DNA of 64,000 nt from Otatea glauca. Lineage: Eukaryota; Streptophyta; Magnoliopsida; Poales; Poaceae. The notes beneath the pieces were generated by a model. It did not search any database. It was not told the origin of the DNA and saw only the letters and a program-made list of their open reading frames with translations. Each line of letters begins with the position of its first letter. Within the stretch, counting starts at the first letter, position 1. A program made the position numbers and the translations under genes. The stretch lies in contig CM070715.1 in NCBI GenBank assembly GCA_036346275.1, forward strand, positions 73,829,667 through 73,893,666, in the 5' to 3' direction. Shown here piece after piece: positions 32,021-41,700 of the stretch.

Positions 32021-32609
32021 TTGGTGGAGCTCAAGCTAGAGGGCTTGACTTGTTACTCTTGGTATTTGCCGACACCTAGACGGCGTGTGGAGGCGTCGTG
32101 CGCGGTAATCTTCTCAAGGAGATTGTGAAAAGACCCGGCAAAATTGTGAAGGTCGGAGTTCGCCTACTTGGAGAGGGAAAGAGCTACCACTAGTGGAATC
32201 GAGGCGGGTGCTCAATTCGTGGAGCCGATTCAAAGTGGTTTGGGCTTGCCTCAACGTGAATTAGGGGAGACTGGCAAGTCTCCGAACACGACGGTAAAAT
32301 ATCGGTGTCTCTTGTGATTTGCATTCTATTCTTTATTTATATTAAGCAATTTATATTCATAGAATTGATTGATTGATTGCTTATATTTAGGATTGTAAAT
32401 TATTGTTAGAGATATAAATAGTTAGTACACTTAGTGAGCCTAGTTGACTTAGGCTTTAATTGTCAAAACCTTAGTTTATCGCTTCCGCATCTATTATCAT
32501 TTAGGTTTTGACATAAGGGTCTTAGGCGAGATTTTAATTAATCGTAGAAGAATTTTTTAAAGCCGCCTATTCACCCCCCTCTAGTCGGCATCCTCGATCT
32601 TACAGAAGG

Positions 32610-34275
32610 GCAATACTAGCTCCAGATGCACTGCGGATGGTTCCCTTGGTTGAAGCCGATCAAACAACTAAAAGCTTGGAGGAACTTGCCCAAATCCAAG
32701 CTGCCTAGCATAAACTGATGGGTGATAGAATTCATAATATGGCTGGAAAGTGCGATTCCTGGTATTAAAGCCGACAGACAATACGCTTGGGGAAAGGAAG
32801 ATTTTGTCTAAATTGAGTGTGCTTTCAAGCATACTATTACTATGAGCCGACAGAGGAAGAAACAACGGGCATAGGTAGTCGCTGGCCTCCTTATAACTGA
32901 AGAAATCGCGCTGGCTGAAGTCTTCACTATCAAGTTGGAGGAAAAAGGCTAGATGTTTTCTTGAGCCTATAGGAGTTATCATTGCCTCATTACCAGAACA
33001 GGGGATAAATCTTTACCTAAACGATAGGTTATTCCTATACTCAGCGTCCTGTCCTTCTGGGGTTTCTTCTAAGGGGAAAGGGGTCATCTCAGAAGAATCA
33101 ATCTTGAATGATCGGCTAAAAAGGCAATAAAGCCAAGTTTGAATAAACCAAAGAGAACCACCTACATTCCCAACTATATGTGGCCCCATTCCTGTGAAAA
33201 GCCGACTTCATATGATGTGCATCATCTAGTATACAGCCCGAAGGAACATTTTGCCTAATGCTAATCAACGACTTTGTACCAATTTTTCGGCAAACACTTG
33301 ATAGACTTGGGTCAATTCAAGAGAAGCTCCACAAAAGATAAATCGGTCAAGCCATAGATGGAGGAAAGCGATATATTCTTTATCTGATACTAGGCCAGTA
33401 CCTTTGATATTCTCGATGTACTTGCTTCATCCTTCCCCCTTGGCACGAATTAGCTTATATTGAGGTTTTGGCACTAAAGGCCGATATTTGCTCTACATCC
33501 GGCCTCAAACAGCAGAGTTGAGCTAAATCCAAAAGAGTGGGGCCGATAAAACCTGTTCTAAACATAAAGGTATTGAAGGTATCCGACCAGAAGTAACAGG
33601 CCATGGCCACTAAGGGCTCATTGTCCTTTGGATTGGATATAGATAAGAGAAGACACTCTGCTATTCCTATCTGCTCCCATTCAACTATTTTTTGTGCCGC
33701 TAGCCGATTGTACCAGTCTCTTCAACCCTTTAGCATTATCGGTCAAGCTCTGAAACTCTTACTCCATCCCTCTATATTATACTGAGAAGCCGATAGGGGA
33801 AGACGAGGGATTTCTTGTTCAATAATGACCGATGGGTCAAAATTGCCTAGCGGTTCTAAGTAATACTGATAGTCGCTGTCAGGTATGGGGATGAGTACTT
33901 GGTTGGGATCTATTGAGTCGAGGTGAAATATTGTGCAAGCTGACGAAGGTTGCTGAGCAGGAGCATGAAGTCTGAAAAACGAAGATGAAGCCAACGGCAG
34001 AAGGTCTGAGAGCTTGAGCGCGTGAAAATGACGGGTGAATGGACCTATATTTATAGGAGGGTGAAAAGGTGAAAAGCCGGGAAGTGTTTTCAGCGATTTG
34101 CGAGCGGTTAACGGTGAAGATATGCGTCTCAAGATTTTATAGCGCTATAAATGGATCAGTTACCAAAGACGGTGGTGAAAGTATTGGGCAAATCATGGTT
34201 AAGCCGATGGTGGTTAAAGCCGACGGAGAAGATTTTTGGAAGATAACATATCATCTCCCAAAAGTGAGGGACATA
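32610..34275 (-). pseudogene. N-terminal part of the antisense gene (plant mobile domain-like)
   Basis: From right to left the minus strand encodes DPNQVLIPIPDSDYQYYLEP and VIIEQEIPRLPLSASQYN, then a broken stretch with RDWYNRLAAQKIVEWEQIGI, ACYFWSDTFNTFMFRTGFIG, PTLLDLAQLCCLRPD, and FQPYYEFYHPSVYARQLGFG. FWSDTFN...PTLLDLAQL resembles the core of the aminotransferase-like plant mobile domain family, which is known from plant retroelements. The start codon seen in the second copy (35093-35095) is ATA here. Stops and frame changes are frequent. Role unknown. Confidence 0.7.
34048..34055 (-). promoter_or_regulatory. TATA box of the antisense gene
   Basis: TATAAATA on the minus strand, about 140 bp upstream of the expected start codon. 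The duplicated copy keeps the same eight bases at 35232-35239. Confidence 0.55.
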
Positions 34276-34957
34276 TGTTAGCGCTGGAATTTGGCAAGGC
34301 ATCAGTCTAAGGATAAAAAGGATATTTCTGGCCAATATCTGTTAAAAAGGGGATGTTAAAGTTAAAGATAGAATTATGACCGAAATTTATTTAGGGATGA
34401 AATTTTATCTGTACCAAGGCCGATATGGATTGCGGTTAGCAACGCATTGGAGAAGGATACGATCGGCTGATGCACTATAAAAAGGAGATCGAGAGCAAGC
34501 AGAAGATACACAATCCAACCAACCAAACAACTCGCATCTACTTTTTATTCACTTTCCTGTCAACTAGGAGTAGTTTTGTAATTTAGAATATCCCTTGTAA
34601 TCCGATTATGGTCAATAAAGTTGCGCATCGCCGATTGTTGATCATCTTTGATTACTCCAATCAGGTTTGATTTCCTCCGATCTTGTTGCGCATCGTCTTC
34701 TTCGCGAAAGTCTACCGTTATCAAACATTTAATTAGCCGTCATAAGCTGTTTAGACTTATCACCTTTGATTTAATCAGCTTTGCGTAGCTGTTTAGATTT
34801 TTTTTCGATTATCACATTAGATCGGATTTGAGCGTATTTTTTCATCTATTTTGTCGATTGCATGATCAAATCGGTTGGCATGCCACGAACCAACTTGAAC
34901 CCAGCGTTCTCATGTGTTTGAGCCGATCAATCCTTCGTCACATTTTTTGGCGCAACA
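34276..34957 (+). mobile_element. Third LTR of the Tat-like family (LTR-B)
   Basis: 682 bp, TGTTAGCGCTGG...GGCGCAACA. It is related to LTRs A and C but clearly more distant than they are from each other. It is preceded by ordinary 3' internal sequence and followed at once by a second copy of that sequence starting ATTATACTGAG. Confidence 0.85.
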
Positions 34958-35448
34958 ATTATACTGAGGAGCCAATAGAGGAAAATGAGGGATCTCTTGT
35001 TCTATAATGACCGATGGGTCAAGATTGCCTAACGGTCCTAAGTAATACTGATTAAAACTGTTGGAAATGGGGATGAGTACCTGGCTGGGATCCATTAAGC
35101 CGATGTACAAAACTGTGCAAGCTGATTTAAGGTTGCAGATCAGGAGTTTGATGTGTGAGAAATGAAGATGAAGCCGATGGCAGAAGGTCTGAGAACATGA
35201 GTGCGTGAAAATGATAGGTAAATGGACCTCATATTTATAGATAGGTAAAAAGGTGAAAAGGCAGGAGGCATTTTCGGTGGTTTGCGAATGGTTAACGGTA
35301 AAGATACGCATCTCAAGATTTTATGGCACAATAAACGGAGCAGTTGCCAACGACGATAGTTCAGATATTATGTCAAGCCGATCAACATTAAAACCGATGG
35401 AGAAGATTTTTGGAAGATAATATATTATCTCCCAAAAATGAGGGCATA
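34958..35448 (-). pseudogene. Second copy of the gypsy 3' internal end, with start of the antisense gene
   Basis: About 490 bp repeat the segment at 33776-34275: promoter with TATAAATA (35232-35239), leader, ATG at 35095 and the reading MDPSQVLIPISNSFNQYYLG plus VIIEQEIPHFPLLAPQYN. The frame then runs into LTR-B. Just before LTR-C lies the purine-rich AAAAATGAGGG, the polypurine tract. Confidence 0.85.
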
Positions 35449-36137
35449 TGTTAGCACCTAAGTTTGGTAAGATATGATCAATTTGTCAAGCTAAGGATAG
35501 AAATAGATATTTCTGTCGATATCGGTTAAAAAGGGAAAAATTAAGTTGAAGATAGAATTACGACCGATGTTGATTCAAAGATAGAATTTTATCTATATAA
35601 AGGTTGATACGGATCACGATTGCCAACACATTAGAGAAGGATACGATCGGCCTATGCACTGTAAAAGGAGATCAAGGGCAAACAAAAAAAGAACAACAAA
35701 TCAATCAAACAACTGGTACCTAATTTTTATCTATTTTTTCCTATCAACTAGGAGTAGTCTCGTAATTTAAATCTCTTGTAAGTCGTCGTTGATCAATCAA
35801 GTTGCGCATCGCCGATTTTTTGATCTTCTCCGATTACGTTAGGTTGGGTTTTTTCGATCTTGTTGCGTATCGCCTTTTTTCGAGAAAATATACTTTTATC
35901 GACCATCTAATCAGCTCTAACAGGCTATTTAGACTTATCGTTACCTTTGATTTAATCAACTTTATATAGCTATTTAGATCCTTACCGATTATTATTTTAG
36001 ATCGGCTTTAAGTGTAATTTTTAATTTATCTTACCGATTGCTGGATCAAATCGGTTGTCATGTCTCGAACCTCTCGAACCCGGCGTTCGCGTGTGTTTAA
36101 GCCGATCAATCCGTCGTCACATTTTTCGACGTCAACA
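35449..36137 (+). mobile_element. Tat-like gypsy 3' LTR (LTR-C)
   Basis: 689 bp, TGTTAGCACC...GACGTCAACA, followed by AAAGC (compare CAAGC before LTR-A). The flanking sequence then resumes the split TIR element. Confidence 0.85.
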
Positions 36138-36171
36138 AAAGCCTAAAGTAGCTTTTCAGCCTAGCTGTAGC
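36138..36171. mobile_element. Right fragment of the split GC-rich TIR element
   Basis: AAAGCCTAAAGTAGCTTTTC AGCCTAGCTG continues the sequence left at 11911. The element at 38499-39218 has the uninterrupted counterpart (CAGCAAGTCAAAAATAGC TTTTTAGCCCAG), which shows directly that the gypsy element was inserted here. Confidence 0.6.
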
Positions 36172-36440
36172 CCCCTAAACAGGCCGCCAGCTTCTAAAAA
36201 ACCAGTATGCCCCCCGAACAGCTCAGCTTTTAAATGACTTTTGACATAAACTAGAAGCCACGTATAATTAGTAATATCCAAAAGCTGAAGCTAGGTAGGA
36301 CTTACTTTTGTAGCTTATTGCTAAGGTACATTAACTTTTTGTCAATAGCCTCTTATAAAAAAACTACATCTTCTTTTCACTCTAGAAAACTTTAAAACAG
36401 CTTTTCCGAAAAGCTATAACTCCTCTAAACAGGCCCTAAA
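36172..36440. mobile_element. MITE remnant with AGCTT-rich ends
   Basis: The segment carries repeated CAGCTTTT/AAAAGCTG stretches and ends CTCTAAACAGGCCCTAAAT, as the ends of many grass MITEs do. Superfamily not determined; no target duplication found. Confidence 0.35.
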
Positions 36441-36889
36441 TCCATTGAATTGACTAAATAGAGCATGTTTGAAACATATTATACTGATAAACTCTAGCTT
36501 TGTTTATAGGTTTGTCAGTAGTTGCAACCATGCTGATTCTCCGTCTACTCATTTTGACCAGATTTTTTCCCATCTGAATGTAAAATGAACTGAAAAACTG
36601 ACGAATCGTGAAAATCATTCGTCTTATCTCTTGTTTGTATATCCTCTGACTTGCACAGATACATTTGGTACTAGATGTGAAGCGGGCTCGCGTGTTGTAG
36701 TGAACGAAAAAAAACATTGAGATAGACAGAAATTTTAACATAAAGACGGATTTTTTTTTCGGGAATACCTCGGGAAAAAGGAACAAAAAGCGCCGATATC
36801 CGTAAAAATATATCTCCTTGATTTTTTTTAAAAATATATTCCTGTAAAAAGTTTTAAAAATACAATAATATAATTTTTTTTTGTAGCTC

Positions 36890-37440
36890 AGGCATGCTCC
36901 CAGGACCCTTCACCAAAAAAAATTAAAAAATTTATAAATTTAGTAGCTCAACAAAATCAGTGAAGTTACTTTAAATGCATTAGTAGCACAGTCAATTTTT
37001 TCAAAATTCCATAAGTTTGATCATGACCTAGATTTTTTACGGTTGTGTAGGCATACTCTCATGGCTTGTCTAAATTTTTTCAAGAATTTACAAATTCAAT
37101 AGCTCAATTAAATCAGTGAAGCTGCTTTAAACTCATTAGCAACACTGTCAATTTTTGTAAAAAATCGTGTAAGTTTGATCATGACCTAAATTTTTTACGG
37201 TAGTGTAGACATGCTCTCAGGGCCCTTCTAAATTTTTTTCAAGAATTTATAAATTTAGTAGCTTAGTTAAAGCAGTGAAGTTGCTTTAAATGTATCAGTG
37301 GCATTGTCAGATTTTCTAAAAATCGCAAAAGTTTGATCATGATCTAAATTTTTTATAGTAGTCTAGGCACGCTCTAAAGACCCCCTCAAAAAATTTCAAT
37401 ATGATTTATTAGGTCAACTAAATTAGCGAAGTTGATGCAA
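36890..37440. repeat. 158-bp tandem repeat, about 3.5 copies
   Basis: Units start at about 36890, 37049, 37207 and 37365, giving steps of 158-159 bp. Each begins AGGCATGCTC-like, contains TAGCTCA...AGTGAAGTTGCTTTAAA and GTTTGATCATGACCTAAATT, and ends TTTTTTACGGTAGTGT-like. Copies are roughly 75-80% alike by eye; the fourth is cut short. Confidence 0.85.
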
Positions 37441-37542
37441 AAAAAAAACCCTGAAAATCCAAGAAAAATCGCTTTGGCTGAGATTCGAACCGGAGACCTC
37501 ACGCACGAGCGACAAAGCCTCTGCCAGCTGAGCCAAGCGGCA
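37439..37542 (-). mobile_element. tRNA-derived SINE-like sequence with poly(T) end
   Basis: The minus strand has a pol III A box (TGGCTCAGCTGG) and B box (GGTTCGAATC) at tRNA spacing, then a short body ending in ten T. The acceptor stem does not pair as in a working tRNA. A tRNA-like head with a T-rich tail and total length near 100 bp is like the p-SINE type known from rice. No target duplication was recognised. Confidence 0.6.
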
Positions 37543-37795
37543 TTTGTGAAGTATGACGTGCAATAATATCTTAAGGCTATGCAGAAGTTCACCGTAGAAT
37601 CTATAGGAAACGGGACGATGTGGCGGCGCGGGTGAGCACCGGCCGTACCTCCCCACAAGTATATATATATTATATAAGTGATAGATGTCGTATTTAGCGT
37701 TAGTTTTCTGCCGCATGTGTTTTCTTACCATTAGATACTTAGCTGATAAGCGCAAAATCATTTTATTAGTGATTCTACCCATTGGAGTGACTATA

Positions 37796-38498
37796 AGTAT
37801 GTGTTTGGTTAGTAGGATAAGGTTGAATGGGATGGGATGATTCTGTACCATTTGGTTATATTGTTTTTAGATGAATGGAACGGTTCAATCTTTATAGGGA
37901 ATATTCATTAAATTTATATCCCACCAACCGAGATAATATAGTTCCATTTAAGCAACCAAACATATAGATAACTTTTAAAAAAAATTATTTCATACATGTA
38001 CCACTTAATACTAGCAACCAAACACACGCTAAGGCTTTGTTTAGATGATTCGTTCCCGGTCGAGATCTCTGTAGAGTGTCAAAATTTTAGTCTAAAATCC
38101 TGATCTATCCACAAAAATCTCAATCAGAAATAAATCACCCAAACAAAACCTAAACGCAGTGTGTTTTAAATGTAGGATACCCTCGCTTTGTTTACAAGGT
38201 TTGTCGTTGGTTGCAATTTTGGTCATGTCGGCACGTCGCTAGCCTCGTCCTGCCCTGTCTGTACATTCATTGCACGCAACAAAAATCAACATCGACGCTA
38301 CCTCCTACGTCAACAGCTAGAGCTGCCAAGGTTCTCGTGTCTAGCTCTCACATCCTTAACTTCAAATTTGCCTTCGTTCATAGTACATACATCACACTAT
38401 AGCTAAGGGTAGCTCTCTTTGCGATCATACGACGAATCGAGATCTTATTTGTTTGGACACTTTTATCAATATAAAAACTAAAAAGCCAAAGCCTAAGC
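37796..38498. other. Intergenic, MITE-like fragments
   Basis: AT-rich sequence with short stretches typical of MITE ends (AAGGTTGAATGGGATGGGATG at about 37820, CAAACAAAACC at about 38140). No gene seen. Confidence 0.4.
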
Positions 38499-39218
38499 GT
38501 CCATGTGAGAGGCTGGGTTGTGGATGTGCTTCAACTGCCAGCCGGAAGCTCCCCAAACGAGCAGCTGTGTAGCTGCTGCCCCTCAAAACCACATCCGAAG
38601 CCCACCTCAAAGCTGTAGCCCTCCAAGACGTGCTTCAATTGTGGTTTCGACGCTTCGCCCTTCCGGCCGCATCGCCTCCTCCTCGCCCCGCACCCGCCTT
38701 GTCTCCTCTGGACGCTTTGCTTCCTACCCATGCTCCTCCTCGCCGCTCATCCTCCTCCTTGGTCTCTCGCCTCCCTCAATCTCGCCGTGGCTTTTTTCGG
38801 TCATCTCCCTCCCCGCATCAGCCGCCCGGTCGCCCTCCTCGTCGACTCCGTTCAGCCGCCCAGTCACCCTCCTCGCCGACTCCGCCCCTCCCGACCGACT
38901 CTGTCCCTCCCAGTCTCCCTCCTCGCCGCCTCCGTCCCTCCCGACCGTCTTCGCCCCTCCCGGACGACTCCGTCCCTCCCGTTATCCCTCCTCGCCGCTC
39001 AGCGGCTACCTCGATCCTCGCCTCACCGGTCAGCCTCCCCACTTGGCCTCCCAGCTCGCGTGCCGCTTCGACGCCTACTCTCAAGAAAAGCCACAGCGAA
39101 CAAAAGTCAGTTTGACAAACGGTCTCTCAAGAAAAGCCACAGTCGCTAGTTACAACTGCTTACAGTCCAGCAAGTCAAAAATAGCTTTTTAGCCCAGTCG
39201 CAACCGCCCAAATAGGGC
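38499..39218. mobile_element. GC-rich TIR element related to the split one
   Basis: The right end (TTTTTAGCCCAGTCGCAACC GCCCAAATAGGGC) is the inverse of the left end of the element at 4613. The interior is C-rich (CCTCCTCGCCG repeats, 38640-39070) and shares GTGCTTCAA...CTTCGCC with 11505-11540. Open frames on both strands are Pro/Ser/Arg-rich low-complexity. The left border is uncertain. Confidence 0.5.
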
Positions 39219-40270
39219 TTAAACAAATAGGTGGCTTTTTACCTAAATTTTTTCAAATGCCAAAAACCTCCATATAACTAAAAACCACATATGGGTGCTT
39301 CTATGTTTTTCTTTTTGACAGTTGCATAAATATTAAAGTATAAATGAAAGGTAGATGGTGATTAATTACCCATTCGCTTGTTTTAAGATTTGTGAAACTT
39401 GTATTTGAAGAGAAAGCACTGCTCAAAACGAAAAGCTACCGGAGATGTGCTTTTTTATCTTATTAAGGGTTGGTTTTAGACTAATACTACTAAAGTTAGA
39501 GTAGAATTGCTCACCTCTATCACGTATAAAAACCGATTACTTTTAAACTGTTTAAGCCTAAAAGTTGATTTTAAGTTATAAAAAAAAATCTAAATCTAAA
39601 TAAACAGACCCTAAGAGAGATAGAGGGGGAGTGAAACCAAATCGAACTGTGTTGACCGATAATCGGTATGGTAAGGATAAAGGGCAGTTATGTGTCCGGT
39701 ATTTTCCGTACAAAACAAGAGTAAAAAGAAAAAAGAAATAGATCCTTACAAACCCCTCGTTTGAAGCCCTTCTCAGTTCAATAGTCCAACTTGATACAAC
39801 ATTTGTGTTCGTCGACAAGTTAATGTAATCAGAGGAGAGAAATCACCGCAATAAACCTATGACTTTACACGCGCTATGAGCATGTACAGTAGCAGAGATG
39901 ATTATTGTCTATATACTCTTCTATATCATCTAAAAATAAAATTGAAGACAACTTCTACAATAGATGACATCATAAAGTTGTCTCAATGAGAACCTAAAAT
40001 CTTTTAGTTATAACATGAAAAGATGTTATTATAGAAAATAACTCATACAATAATGTTTTATATTTTTATATAATTGTTTCCTCACGAAGAAAGCTATTCA
40101 CTCCCTCCTCCTTTCCTCTTCTTTACTTCAGCAAAAAAAACTTATTTAGCAAAGCACCTCGAGATCAATCTGAGTAGGTACAGATACACTGCATGTACTT
40201 TGCCTGTCGTTAATTTGATAGTGAGCAGATCTGACCAGCTGATTAAGAAAAGGAGAAAAGGCTAAGCTAC
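39219..40270. other. Intergenic upstream of LST8, MITE remnants
   Basis: AT-rich. One stretch ends CTAAATAAACAGACCCTAAG (about 39593-39612), typical of a MITE end. 39890-40060 (CTCTTCTATATCATCT...) looks like another small transposon. No gene or transcribed unit recognised. Confidence 0.4.
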
Positions 40271-40299
40271 TGTTTGGATGGTTTATTAAAACCGAGCCC

Positions 40300-40553
40300 A
40301 GCCCATGATGAAGCGGGCCACGGGCCAATCGCCAACAGGCTCAGCTCCCCGTCGCCTCCATCCACGCCCACGCGGGCCTCTGGCTCCCTTTCCTTCCCAT
40401 CACTGACCGCCGCCGTCCTTCTCCGGCCGCCTCATCGACGAAACCTTGCCGTCGCCTGCCGGCCTCGATCTCCTTCGGACCCACGGCCGGGACCGCTTTA
40501 GTCCTCCTCCCTCGTCTGCTGGCGATGCACCCGGGCTAGCGTTTCTTTTCTCG
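40300..40553 (+). other. Likely 5' UTR exon of LST8
   Basis: GC-rich sequence ends with a good donor (CTCG/GTAAGCC at 40553/40554), and a matching acceptor lies at 41685-41686 (GGGCAG), 14 bases before the LST8 ATG. A leader intron of about 1.1 kb is inferred. A (TCGA)n run of about 17 bp lies just after the donor. The exon start is a guess. Confidence 0.4.
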
Positions 40554-41700
40554 GTAAGCCCCAGCCTCGATCGATCGATCGATCTCACGTTTCCCGATTT
40601 CCGCTTGCTGCGAGAGGCCAAATCCAGTTCTTGTATGCGCCTCTTGTTGGATCAACTGCAAGCTTGCTCTCCCTCAGAAGCTTGTGCGTGTGTGAGCGTG
40701 CAAGAACTCCGGTGTATAAGTTCTTGTTGCCCGAGCTCCCCCTCCGGTCGCCGAGATAGACGGCGCTGCCATTCTCTTCATTCGTGGCTTCGTCTTCGTG
40801 GGCCTGTACCTTTGTTGATTTGGGACTGGCCAAGTAGAAGCATGGACTAGGGGAGGCAGGCGTAGCACCAGCGATCGAGTCGAGCGAGCGGAAGTGTAGA
40901 ACGACTCGACTCCCATTTGGCCATTCCCCTCACGTCTCCTCCTCCACCTCCTAACACTAGAGTGAGCTGCGACGGGCCGAGGGCGGCGGCTGGCGGCCGA
41001 CGACCGGAGTGACGAGCCGGCGAGGCGAGGTACCGGCGCCGCGGCGGCCTGGGGTGCGGCGCGCGGTGTCTAGGGGGGCGGTGCGTGGCGTCCAGGGCGC
41101 GGGCTGGCAGGGGGGCTTTGGTCGTCCGGTGGTGTCGTCAATCGGGCAATCTTGCGCACGGCGGAGCGGTGAGGCGTGGAGGTGGCCTCTGCGGCTGGGC
41201 GCAGCTTGGTGGTCGGGCCAGCGAGCGGGTGCAGCGGTGCCTGCAAGGTGCCGAGGCCAAGCCGCGCACGGCGGGAGGCCAGCGGTATGAGCAGAGCAGC
41301 AGCAGTGAGTCACCATATGAGCTACACAAATTTGCTAATTTTTGTCCATAAGAAGCTGGAAACAGCTTCGAAATTGGCAGCATTCAACGTTATCGTTGTG
41401 TTCCCAACCAAATGCTCAGCGAAATGCCTAGCAGGTCAAGCTGCTGCTCTGCGTGAGCTGCCTGGCTCACCAGGGCACAGTAAATAGTAGTACTTGATTC
41501 CATTTAGTGTCATTTCTCTTATTAGTATGTTGCATGGTAGTTTGTGTATGGGTTCATTTGCTTTTGAATAATACTCTTTGGTCCACACTGGTGATTCCGC
41601 ATACCTAAGATTTAGTCCTAGGACCGCCACTGCTTCTTGCTATACTCTTATGTTTTCATTTTGAGTGCGTCTTGATGTATGGGCAGGCCGGGGGTGCAAA

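Larger units (their letters stand above)
28264..32604 (+). mobile_element. 4.3-kb solo-LTR-like insertion with many hairpins
   Basis: It starts TGAAAGTTCAAG and ends CTCGATCTTACA, flanked by the perfect 5-bp duplication GAAGG (28259-28263 and 32605-32609). The 3' end TATTCACCCCCCTCTAG...CATCCTCGATCTTACA and a TATAAAAGGA at about 31790 are what one expects of an LTR. No gag or pol is present, so it is a solo LTR or a non-autonomous relative, with a 1-kb TIR element inside. The 3'-end block and GGTAGCACCG clusters link it to the solo LTR at 47420-49504. Confidence 0.85.
11912..36137 (+). mobile_element. Tat-like Ty3/gypsy retrotransposon with nested insertions and a duplicated 3' end
   Basis: The outer LTRs are 11912-12598 (A) and 35449-36137 (C), roughly 88% identical by eye. 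Flanks are CAAGC (11907-11911) and AAAGC (36138-36142), a target duplication with one change. In order on the plus strand: gag, protease, RT, RNase H, integrase. Downstream is an antisense gene (26633-34275, minus). Integrase after RT and the antisense gene before the 3' LTR fit the Tat branch of gypsy elements. Insertions at 14176-19768, about 20311-21830 and 28264-32604 interrupt it. A third LTR (B, 34276-34957) lies near the 3' end. Confidence 0.85.
36441..37795. repeat. Right copy of the duplicated segment, split by about 1.07 kb
   Basis: 36541-36605 and 37677-37795 match the two blocks of the left copy (4371-4440, 4466-4590). The extra sequence between them holds the 158-bp tandem repeat and a SINE-like sequence. 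A third partial match (CTTTGTTTACAAGGTTTGTC, about 38187) resembles 36490-36525. Confidence 0.55.

Noticed and set aside
37483..37553. Functional tRNA gene
   Set aside because: A and B boxes are present but the acceptor stem does not pair and a poly(T) tail follows; SINE-like is the better reading.
38518..39192. 224-residue Pro/Ser-rich protein
   Set aside because: Low-complexity frame in a C-rich TIR element; similarly long frames exist on the other strand and in other frames.
40446..40850. Separate small gene before LST8
   Set aside because: The frame crosses a good splice donor at 40553 and has no motif; a 5' UTR exon of LST8 explains the GC-rich sequence better.
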